The notes under the pieces were generated by a model. That model did no database searches, was not told the DNA's origin, and worked only from the letters and a program-made list of their open reading frames with translations. DNA of 11,601 nt from DATKIY01 sp035543875. GTDB taxonomy: Bacteria; Actinomycetota; Actinomycetes; JAHEKZ01. The stretch spans positions 1 to 11,601 of the forward strand of contig DATKIY010000238.1 in the NCBI GenBank assembly GCA_035543875.1, given 5' to 3'. The position numbers and the translations under genes were made by a program. Below are positions 1 through 5,136 of this stretch, one piece after another. Every line of letters begins with the position of its first letter. The stretch's first letter is position 1.

Positions 1-1
1 G

Positions 2-742
2 TCGTCAGGAGGGCCGTACTCCAGTTCCCAGCGCACGACCAAGCGGCGATCGATCACCTCCACCCTGGTCAGCGAAGCACTTTTTGGCGCGGACATTTTG
101 GAAGTGGGTTATATGGGCGGTCGGGCTGGCATGGCGATGTCTGACTACTTCGCAATTTGGGACGTTCTGTCGCGCAATGCAATCTTCGCGACCGGCAATG
201 GAACGTCCGACGACCACAACGGCAGGGACTGGGATGGGATCCAGTGGCGATGTTCGACCGGGGTCTGGTCTGAGGGGCTTGAGCTGGCTTCGTTGCAGAG
301 TGCGCTCGCTGCCGGACGCGCCTGGTTCGCCGACATGGCCGCATTTAGTGGGAATCTGGACCTGCTGGCGGAGGGCTACGTCGGGATGGGGCAGGCAGCA
401 GTTGTTGATCAGTCGTTCTGCGCTGTCGACATTCGTGTTTCGGCTATTCCGTCGGACTGGTCGATTTCTCTCATTGCCGGCGTTGTCGACGAGGTTGGGC
501 CGACAGATCCAGACCCCCTGGTCACCCAGCGAACCTTTGCGGCCAGCGAAATGGTCGATGGCACGCTCTCCATCAAGGTGACCACATCCGTCTCACGGTT
601 CTACCGCGTGGAACTGCGCGACGCTGGTGGCGTGGCTCGAGCCTTCTCGAACCCGATCTGGTTGCTGCGAGCGCTGCCCTCTCGAGGAATACCTGCCAAC
701 CGGCTGGCTGAGCCGCCGGTCACGCCGCCACCACCCGCCTGA
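2..742 (+). CDS. PHP/CehA-McbA-type metallohydrolase, C-terminal part (5' end outside window)
   Basis: The frame is open from the first bases of the window, with no stop before 740-742, so this is the 3' end of a longer gene; the TTG at 98 and ATG at 113 are internal codons. The visible 246 residues begin with a basic Ser/Arg/Thr stretch. A segment reading SEALFGADILEVGY follows, then GNGTSDDHNGRDW, whose Asp-Asp-His (209-217) matches the last metal-binding motif of PHP-type phosphoesterases (GTSDxH). After it comes a beta-rich C-terminal region ending YRVELRDAGGVARAFSNPIW, the usual ending of CehA/McbA-like proteins, and a Pro-rich tail (PPVTPPPPA). The family hydrolyses phosphoester-type or carbamate bonds with divalent metals; the substrate here is unknown. 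The N-terminal HxH metal ligands and any signal peptide lie outside the window. The family call rests on motif recognition. Confidence 0.72.
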   Translation, partial: SSGGPYSSSQRTTKRRSITSTLVSEALFGADILEVGYMGGRAGMAMSDYFAIWDVLSRNAIFATGNGTSDDHNGRDWDGIQWRCSTGVWSEGLELASLQSALAAGRAWFADMAAFSGNLDLLAEGYVGMGQAAVVDQSFCAVDIRVSAIPSDWSISLIAGVVDEVGPTDPDPLVTQRTFAASEMVDGTLSIKVTTSVSRFYRVELRDAGGVARAFSNPIWLLRALPSRGIPANRLAEPPVTPPPPA

Positions 743-780
743 TCGGTAATCCCCGCCCCGGACTGTGCCAATTGGCGCGG

Positions 781-1116
781 ATGAAGGATGATGATCCGGT
801 GATTGTGCGCATGTGGGAGACCCCAGTGAAGGCTGGGCAAATCGACGACCTCGTCAAGTACGTCATGTCTGAGGTATGGCCGGGTGTGACTTCGGCTGAG
901 GGGTTTATCGGCGGCGAGATACTGAGGTCGTTCGGCAACGGTGAGGACCGGTTGTTGCTGCTCACCCGTTGGGATGCGCCAGAGAGTGTTGAGAAGTTCT
1001 TGGGCCCGGCGTGGCAGGCGCATCAAATGACGCCCGTCCCCGACGAAGAGCCACACCTTGGCGGCACTCCGTTCGTCGATCACTGGGAGCAGATCGAGGT
1101 TGCGGTCGTCAACTAG
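781..1116 (+). CDS. Small antibiotic-biosynthesis-monooxygenase (ABM)-like protein
   Basis: A 111-residue protein with the pattern of a dimeric alpha+beta barrel: a first strand (PVIVRMWETPVK), a helix (AGQIDDLVKYVMSEVW), the GVTSAEGFIGGEILRS turn-strand typical of ABM-domain proteins, a strand LLLLTRWDAPESVEKFL, and a C-terminal strand VDHWEQIEVAVV. ABM-fold proteins range from quinol monooxygenases to haem-degrading enzymes and proteins with no known catalysis. No substrate-specific residues are recognisable, so the activity is left open. I chose ATG at 781; a TTG at 772 would add three residues, and neither has a strong ribosome-binding site. It lies 38 bp after the PHP gene on the same strand and may be cotranscribed. 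Its stop overlaps the stop of the convergent methyltransferase by 8 bp. Confidence 0.72.
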   Translation: MKDDDPVIVRMWETPVKAGQIDDLVKYVMSEVWPGVTSAEGFIGGEILRSFGNGEDRLLLLTRWDAPESVEKFLGPAWQAHQMTPVPDEEPHLGGTPFVDHWEQIEVAVVN

Positions 1117-2314
1117 TCGGCTCGACCAACAGCATCAGCGGATTGCCGTGAACCCGGGTCAAGACAATCGTCGCCTCGCCGGGCATCGAATGGTCTAAGC
1201 GCAGCTGATGGCGCAGTGATTCTGGTTCAACGGCCGAACCGCGCTTTTTGATTGTCACCCGCCCCACTTTTCGGTCGCGCAGAAGTGCACGCAGCTTCTT
1301 CAAGCGAAACGGCATCACGTCCGTGACCGCGTAGCAACGTGCGAATGGGGTGAAATCTGGTCGATCGTTGGTGATGTACGCGATCGCTGGGTCGATGAGT
1401 CTGCCTCCCAGCTGGTTGGCAACGGCCGCGACCAGGCCAGCACGAATCACTGCTCCATCCGGCTCGTAGAGGTAGTCGCCGATGACTCCCACCGGCGGTG
1501 CCGTCATGGGAAGTTCGTGATCGGTGAGGCTTTGCCCGCTGGGCAAAAGGGTGGCTCGCCGCGAGCAATCGGACCGTAGTTCGCCCCGGTAGAGCCCGGC
1601 TTCGACGACATCGCCGGCTACCGAGACAACCTCGAACTCCATGTCTCCCGGGACGGCGTCATGTGACAGTCCTGGAGCAACCTTTACTCCGAGTTCGCTG
1701 AACGGCAGCGCGATCACCCACGACAGGGGAGGTGACCAGCGCTCCGGCGAAGCGATGCGCTTTCCTGCACTTCGGCGTGCGGGATCGGCGAATGCTGCTT
1801 CCGGTCCGGACTCGGTGGCAGTTGTTAGCCGGGTCGCGAAGTCGACGCCTGTCACATCTGCGCACACGACGTGGATGGAGTCGTAACCCAATGTTCTCGC
1901 GTTTATCTGCGCGGCTGCCGCGGTGGTGGGGTCCTGCTCATAAGCCGTCACCTGGAGTCCGGCAGCAGCCAAACCCAGCGCATCAAGACCAAGCCCACAG
2001 CCGAGGTCCGCGACGTGACGCACTCCCGCTTTGACGAACCGCGTCGCTCGATGTGCGGCGACCACGGGGCGCGTCGCCTGCTCTGAGCCGTCGGTAGTCA
2101 AGATCAGCTGGTCGACGACGTCACCCCAGCGTTCGCGGGCTCGCGTGCGCAAGCGGGATTGGGTCAGGACCGCCTGGACCTGATCGGCGGGCAACCCGTC
2201 GGCTCGAAGCTGTTGGCTGACCGACAGCGCCTGGGACTGCTCGTAGGCAGGAAGTGAGGCCAGTACCCGCTGGGCGGGAGCCGTCGCTAGCCACTCCACC
2301 GCCGCCTCATCCAC
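1109..2314 (-). CDS. Class I SAM-dependent methyltransferase with THUMP-like C-terminal domain
   Basis: A 401-residue protein. An N-terminal helical region (about 1-90) precedes a Rossmann methyltransferase core. Motif I is VADLGCGLGLDAL (101-113), the acidic SAM-ribose residue is in TAYEQD (about 124-128), and the catalytic-loop motif IV is FADPARR (175-181), resembling the DPPR/DPARR loop of nucleic-acid methyltransferases. The C-terminal part, with FRLKKLRALL and VTIKKRG (about residue 350), matches the THUMP-like domain of an actinobacterial family of probable RNA methyltransferases; the target is not known. The start is GTG at 2314, with AGGG directly before it on the minus strand, an unusually short spacing; GTG at 2299 is an alternative. 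A very strong inverted repeat begins about 12 bases upstream of the start. The gene is convergent with the ABM-like gene and divergent from groES. Confidence 0.8.
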   Translation of the reverse strand: MDEAAVEWLATAPAQRVLASLPAYEQSQALSVSQQLRADGLPADQVQAVLTQSRLRTRARERWGDVVDQLILTTDGSEQATRPVVAAHRATRFVKAGVRHVADLGCGLGLDALGLAAAGLQVTAYEQDPTTAAAAQINARTLGYDSIHVVCADVTGVDFATRLTTATESGPEAAFADPARRSAGKRIASPERWSPPLSWVIALPFSELGVKVAPGLSHDAVPGDMEFEVVSVAGDVVEAGLYRGELRSDCSRRATLLPSGQSLTDHELPMTAPPVGVIGDYLYEPDGAVIRAGLVAAVANQLGGRLIDPAIAYITNDRPDFTPFARCYAVTDVMPFRLKKLRALLRDRKVGRVTIKKRGSAVEPESLRHQLRLDHSMPGEATIVLTRVHGNPLMLLVEPTS

Positions 2315-2317
2315 CCC

Positions 2318-2383
2318 TCAATCTTGCAATGCGGAAGATCCGACCACCTATACGTGGTCGGATCTTCCGCATTGCGAGGTTGG
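2318..2383. repeat. Long near-perfect inverted repeat (hairpin) upstream of the methyltransferase gene
   Basis: Two 22-base arms (2326-2347 and 2354-2375) are exact reverse complements around the six-base loop CTATAC (2348-2353). As RNA read on the plus strand the stem continues outwards for eight more pairs (2318-2325 with 2376-2383), including three G-U wobbles, and runs into the first CIRCE half-site. There is no T-run on either side. It lies between two divergent genes, so it is not an ordinary terminator. It could be a structured leader that limits translation of the methyltransferase, an insulator, or a copy of a dispersed palindromic repeat. Confidence 0.85.
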
Positions 2384-2406
2384 CACTCGGGTTGACGGAG
2401 TGCTAA
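2380..2406 (+). promoter_or_regulatory. CIRCE operator 1 (HrcA binding site)
   Basis: TTGGCACTC, nine bases, then GAGTGCTAA. This differs from the classical CIRCE consensus (TTAGCACTC-N9-GAGTGCTAA) at one position. It is the binding site of the heat-shock repressor HrcA. The spacer contains TTGACG, the proposed -35 box of groES, so bound repressor would cover the promoter. Confidence 0.93.
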
Positions 2407-2420
2407 CGGCTGGCTAAGTT
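2392..2420 (+). promoter_or_regulatory. groES-groEL promoter
   Basis: A -35 box TTGACG (2392-2397), a 17-base spacer and a -10 box TAAGTT (2415-2420; TAnnnT type) predict transcription starting near 2427. That gives a groES leader of about 134 bases. The -35 lies inside CIRCE 1 and the predicted start lies in CIRCE 2, a layout that fits repression by HrcA. Confidence 0.72.
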
Positions 2421-2425
2421 GGGAG

Positions 2426-2452
2426 CTGGCACTCTCCCTGTGAGTGTGCCAA
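2426..2452 (+). promoter_or_regulatory. CIRCE operator 2, degenerate (HrcA binding site)
   Basis: CTGGCACTC, nine bases (TCCCTGTGA), then GTGTGCCAA. Both half-sites keep the central TGGCAC/GTGCCA bases and the exact nine-base spacing, but deviate elsewhere. It overlaps the predicted start site of groES. A further isolated half-site, GCACTC, follows at 2454-2459. Confidence 0.75.
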
Positions 2453-2466
2453 CGCACTCAGCCGGT

Positions 2467-2549
2467 TCGGCGCCCGCGATGACGGGCCGACAGGGTGCAT
2501 GCAGCACCAGTAATTGATCACTATTCCTGTTCGTTAAGCCGCAAGGCGG
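2467..2549 (+). other. Structured groES 5' leader
   Basis: Three hairpins can be drawn in the leader. 2467-2490 pairs TCGG and CCCG with CGGG and CCGA, with a two-base bulge. 2494-2508 pairs GGTGC with GCACC. 2539-2549 pairs CCGC with GCGG around AAG. The last takes in the first two bases of the groES Shine-Dalgarno GGAGG (2548-2552). No known RNA thermometer motif was recognised, so a regulatory role is only possible. Confidence 0.35.
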
Positions 2550-2560
2550 AGGTCAGCTAA

Positions 2561-2860
2561 GTGTCGGTTTCCATCAAGCCGCTCGAGGACCGCATCCTCG
2601 TCCAGACGCTCGACGCCGAGCAGACCACGGCGTCCGGGCTCGTCATTCCGGACACCGCGAAGGAAAAGCCCCAAGAGGGCAAGGTCCTCGCGGTTGGCCC
2701 GGGTCGTTTCGACGAAGACGGCGACAAGCGGATTCCCCTCGACATCAGCGTCGGTGACGTTGTGGTCTACAGCAAGTACGGCGGCACCGAGGTCAAGTAC
2801 GACGGCGAGGACTACCTCATTCTGTCTGCTCGCGACGTGCTCGCGATTGTGCAGAAGTGA
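2561..2860 (+). CDS. groES: Co-chaperonin GroES (Hsp10)
   Basis: A 99-residue protein of normal GroES length. It starts with the family signature IKPLEDRILVQ, has the mobile loop (about residues 17-35, with ASGLVIPDTAKEKPQEG) whose hydrophobic tripeptide contacts GroEL, the VGPGRFDEDG roof region, VGDVVVYSKYGGTEVKYDGEDYLIL, and ends with the typical RDVLAIV. It caps the GroEL ring and encloses the folding chamber in the cytoplasm. The start is GTG at 2561, preceded by GGAGG at 2548-2552 with eight bases between. Two CIRCE sites upstream point to HrcA-controlled heat induction. groEL follows after 113 bases, which include a strong GNRA-loop hairpin. Confidence 0.97.
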   Translation: MSVSIKPLEDRILVQTLDAEQTTASGLVIPDTAKEKPQEGKVLAVGPGRFDEDGDKRIPLDISVGDVVVYSKYGGTEVKYDGEDYLILSARDVLAIVQK

Positions 2861-2907
2861 GCTGTTCGTTCGTCCGATGAACCAACTGGTTCGTTAACTC
2901 ATGTCGT

Positions 2908-2947
2908 AGCGCCCCGCGTGCACCGAGCAATCGGGCACCGGGGCGTT
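2908..2947 (+). other. GNRA-tetraloop hairpin in the groES-groEL spacer
   Basis: The outer stem is AGCGCCCC with GGGGCGTT (one G-U pair). The inner stems are GTGC/GCAC and CCGA/TCGG, closing on a GCAA tetraloop (2927-2930), with a small internal loop and one bulged A. No T-run follows, and groEL starts 26 bases downstream. A processing or stabilising element, or a partial attenuator setting the groES:groEL ratio, is more likely than a full terminator. A smaller hairpin (GAACC-AACT-GGTTC, 2879-2892) precedes it. Confidence 0.6.
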
Positions 2948-2973
2948 GCGCGAGAAAGGCGTAGTTACTCGTC

Positions 2974-4608
2974 ATGGCCAAGATCTTGCAGTTCGACGAA
3001 CAAGCCCGTCATTCCCTTCAACACGGCGTCAACACAGTCGCGAACGCAGTCAAGGCGACGCTCGGCCCGCGCGGTCGCAACGTCGTCATCGACAAGAAGT
3101 GGGGTGCACCCACGATCACTAATGACGGCGTCACCGTGGCGCGCGAGATCGACGTCGAGGAGCCGTACGCCAATCTCGGTGCACAGCTGGTCAAAGAGGT
3201 TGCCACCAAGACCAACGATGTCGCTGGCGATGGGACCACCACGGCGACGGTTCTCGCGCAAGCGATGGTCGCTGAGGGCTTGCGTGCAGTGACCGCTGGT
3301 ATCAACCCGATGGGCCTAAAGCGCGGCATTGAGCAAGCAACAGCCGCTGTCGTAGCGTCGTTGCGCGACGCTGCGGTGGAGATCGAAGGGTCCGAACAGA
3401 TCGCAGATGTAGCCAGCGTGTCCGCGCAGGACCGCACGATTGGCGAGCTCATTGCGTCGGCCATGGAGTCGGTAGGCAAAGACGGCGTCATCACGGTGGA
3501 AGAGGGCACGACCACCGGAACTGAACTTGAGATCACCGAAGGCTTGCAGTTCGACAAGGGCTACATTTCGCCGTACTTCGTCACTGACGCGGAGAGCATG
3601 GAAGCCTCACTCGACGGTGCCAGAATTTTGTTGCACCAAGGGAAAATCTCGTCGATCAGTGATCTGCTTCCGCTGCTTGAAAAGGTTGTGCAGTCCGGCA
3701 AGCCGCTTGTCATCATTGCTGAGGATGTCGACGGCGAGGCGCTGTCCACCCTGGTGGTGAACAAGATTCGCGGCGGGCTCAACGCAGCCGCTGTGAAGGC
3801 GCCGGGTTTTGGCGACCGACGTAAGGCCACTCTGGAAGATATTGCCATCTTGACCGGTGGTCAGGTCGTCGCTCCCGAGGTGGGACTGAAACTGTCCGAG
3901 GTCGGCCTTGAGGTGTTGGGCTCGGCTCGTCGCGTGGTTATCTCGAAGGACACCACAACGATCGTCGATGGGTCTGGCGACTCCGAGAAGGTGGCCGATC
4001 GCATCGCACAGTTGCGACGCGAGATCGAATCAACCGACTCCGACTGGGATCGCGAGAAACTTCAAGAACGGCTCGCAAAAATGTCCGGCGGGATTGCGGT
4101 CATCAAGGTTGGTGCCGCTACCGAGGTGGAGCTCAAAGAGCGCAAGCACCGAATTGAAGACGCAGTGTCGGCAACCAAAGCCGCGGTCGAGGAAGGCATC
4201 GTCGCTGGCGGTGGAAGTGCGCTCGTTCACGCGGGAGCTGTGCTGGCTGACGGTCTGGGGCTTGTCGGAGACGAGCGGGCCGGAGTGCGTGTGGTCGCCG
4301 CGAGTCTTTCGCAGCCACTTCGCTGCATCGCCGAGAACGCCGGCGAACCGGGTGGCGTCATTGTTGCCCATGCTGCCGAGCAGCCACTGGGACATGGTTT
4401 CAACGCTGCGACAGGTCAGTGGGAGGACCTCGTCAAGGCGGGCATCATCGACCCCGTCAAGGTGACGCGTTCCGCGCTCGAGAACGCAGCCTCGATAGCG
4501 GCGCTGTTACTGACGACCGAAGCCGTCATCGTGGAGAAGCCAGAAGAGCAGATCGATGCTGCTGGCGGCCACGGTCACAGCCACGGTCCGGGCGGTCACA
4601 GCCACTAG
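2974..4608 (+). CDS. groEL1: Chaperonin GroEL1 (Hsp60) with histidine-rich C-terminus
   Basis: A 544-residue chaperonin subunit; with GroES it folds proteins in an ATP-driven double ring. Visible landmarks are TLGPRGRNVVID (29-40), ITNDGVTVAREI with the conserved Asp51, the ATP-binding AGDGTTTATVLAQ (about 85-97), the apical region FDKGYISPYFVTD, GFGDRRKA, and AAVEEGIVAGGG (about 405), with the catalytic Asp of the IEDA segment just before it. The last 14 residues are Gly/His-rich (five His, GGHGHSHGPGGHSH) instead of the GGM tail of housekeeping GroEL. This is the mark of actinobacterial GroEL1, the copy linked to groES, and a second groEL elsewhere in the genome is likely. The start is ATG at 2974, with AAAGG about 14 bases upstream. 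Confidence 0.96.
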   Translation: MAKILQFDEQARHSLQHGVNTVANAVKATLGPRGRNVVIDKKWGAPTITNDGVTVAREIDVEEPYANLGAQLVKEVATKTNDVAGDGTTTATVLAQAMVAEGLRAVTAGINPMGLKRGIEQATAAVVASLRDAAVEIEGSEQIADVASVSAQDRTIGELIASAMESVGKDGVITVEEGTTTGTELEITEGLQFDKGYISPYFVTDAESMEASLDGARILLHQGKISSISDLLPLLEKVVQSGKPLVIIAEDVDGEALSTLVVNKIRGGLNAAAVKAPGFGDRRKATLEDIAILTGGQVVAPEVGLKLSEVGLEVLGSARRVVISKDTTTIVDGSGDSEKVADRIAQLRREIESTDSDWDREKLQERLAKMSGGIAVIKVGAATEVELKERKHRIEDAVSATKAAVEEGIVAGGGSALVHAGAVLADGLGLVGDERAGVRVVAASLSQPLRCIAENAGEPGGVIVAHAAEQPLGHGFNAATGQWEDLVKAGIIDPVKVTRSALENAASIAALLLTTEAVIVEKPEEQIDAAGGHGHSHGPGGHSH

Positions 4609-4616
4609 GTGCACTA

Positions 4617-4635
4617 GCTGGCGCGTTTAGCCGGC
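4617..4635. terminator. Possible shared hairpin between convergent groEL and whiB
   Basis: GCTGGC (4617-4622) pairs with GCCGGC (4630-4635) around a seven-base loop that contains the whiB stop codon. There is no T-run. It lies exactly between the convergent groEL and whiB ends, so a bidirectional U-less terminator is plausible but the stem is short. Confidence 0.35.
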
Positions 4636-4950
4636 GAGGTGGAGGGGACGGGCGGCCGGCTTAGCCGGCTCTGTAGAGGTTCGGGCGTAGATGGACTCGC
4701 GATCATCTTCGGTCAGGCCGCCCCAGACGCCATATGGCTCGCGGACCCGCAGCGCGTGATCAGCGCACTCCTTGAGCACCGGGCAGCTGGCGCAGATCGC
4801 TTGGGCTGCCGCATCCCTGGCGGCCCGACTGGGGCCGCGCTCGCCCTCGGGATGAAAGAACATCGCAGGATCGGATCTGCGGCAGGCACCCGCAAACTGC
4901 CAGTCCCACACGTCTGCGACCGGCCCGGGTAGGCGAGAGATGTCCGCCAT
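4627..4950 (-). CDS. whiB3: WhiB-family Fe-S transcription factor (WhiB3/WhiD type)
   Basis: A 107-residue protein with the WhiB hallmarks: four cysteines (C23, C53, C56, C62; spacing C-x29-C-x2-C-x5-C) to hold a [4Fe-4S] cluster, and the GVWGG turn (74-78) followed by LTEDDRESIYAR. The N-terminal LPGPVADVWDWQ and MFFHPEGERG closely match my recollection of mycobacterial WhiB3 and Streptomyces WhiD, and the groEL1 neighbour agrees. Such proteins bind region 4 of the principal sigma factor and tune promoters in response to NO, O2 or redox state; WhiB3 affects lipid and redox metabolism and WhiD affects spore maturation. The start is ATG at 4950 because GGAGGAG lies seven bases upstream; the open frame runs on to a codon at 5007 but without a ribosome-binding site. 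Confidence 0.93.
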   Translation of the reverse strand: MADISRLPGPVADVWDWQFAGACRRSDPAMFFHPEGERGPSRAARDAAAQAICASCPVLKECADHALRVREPYGVWGGLTEDDRESIYARTSTEPAKPAARPLHLAG

Positions 4951-4957
4951 GGTGTGT

Positions 4958-4964
4958 CTCCTCC
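4958..4964 (-). promoter_or_regulatory. Ribosome-binding site of whiB
   Basis: GGAGGAG on the minus strand, seven bases before the ATG at 4950. It decides the start in favour of the 107-residue form beginning MADISRLPGP. Confidence 0.85.
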
Positions 4965-5041
4965 GATCTGCAGTGCGTCCTGCAGTTGTTCCTGTGGCTC
5001 CAGCCACGAAACTTGCTCAGGAATTCCTGCTCGCACTCCCT

Positions 5042-5070
5042 AACCTACAACCGCTTCATAAGTTGGTCAA
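5042..5070 (-). promoter_or_regulatory. whiB promoter
   Basis: On the minus strand: -35 TTGACC (5070-5065), a 17-base spacer and -10 TAGGTT (5047-5042). The predicted start is near 5035, giving an 85-base leader. The -35 box is inside the dyad at 5061-5090. Confidence 0.65.
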
Positions 5071-5090
5071 CCCGATGGGGTGAACCAGCT
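5061..5090. promoter_or_regulatory. Dyad operator candidate between whiB and the CarH-like gene
   Basis: The inverted repeat TGGT-nn-ACCC / GATG / GGGT-nn-ACCA (5064-5087) has eight of ten arm positions matching, and AG/CT outside it also pairs. It covers the -35 box of the whiB promoter and ends 46 bases before the start codon of the divergent MerR-type gene. That is where an autoregulatory operator for a MerR-family repressor would be expected. Assignment to this regulator is inference from position and symmetry. Confidence 0.5.
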
Positions 5091-5136
5091 GCGTGTCAAC
5101 AGGCGCGACTCGGCCCTGGGCCGGAGAATGCCTCCC

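Noticed and set aside
601..1083. Minus-strand open frame of 160 codons across the ABM-like gene
   Set aside because: It is antisense to two genes with recognisable domains, and its translation is Arg/His/Ser-rich with no family features.
3018..3557. Minus-strand open frame of 179 codons inside groEL
   Set aside because: Typical antisense shadow in GC-rich DNA; groEL on the plus strand is certain.
4655..4669. GCCGGC-TTA-GCCGGC hairpin inside the whiB 3' end
   Set aside because: GCCGGC is self-complementary and common in GC-rich coding DNA; it is likely fortuitous.
4951..5007. 19-residue N-terminal extension of WhiB starting at 5007
   Set aside because: No ribosome-binding site there, while GGAGGAG stands seven bases before ATG 4950 and the shorter protein matches the family N-terminus.
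4994..5007. GTGGC-TCCA-GCCAC hairpin in the whiB leader
   Set aside because: Only 5 bp, with no other sign of a riboswitch or attenuator.
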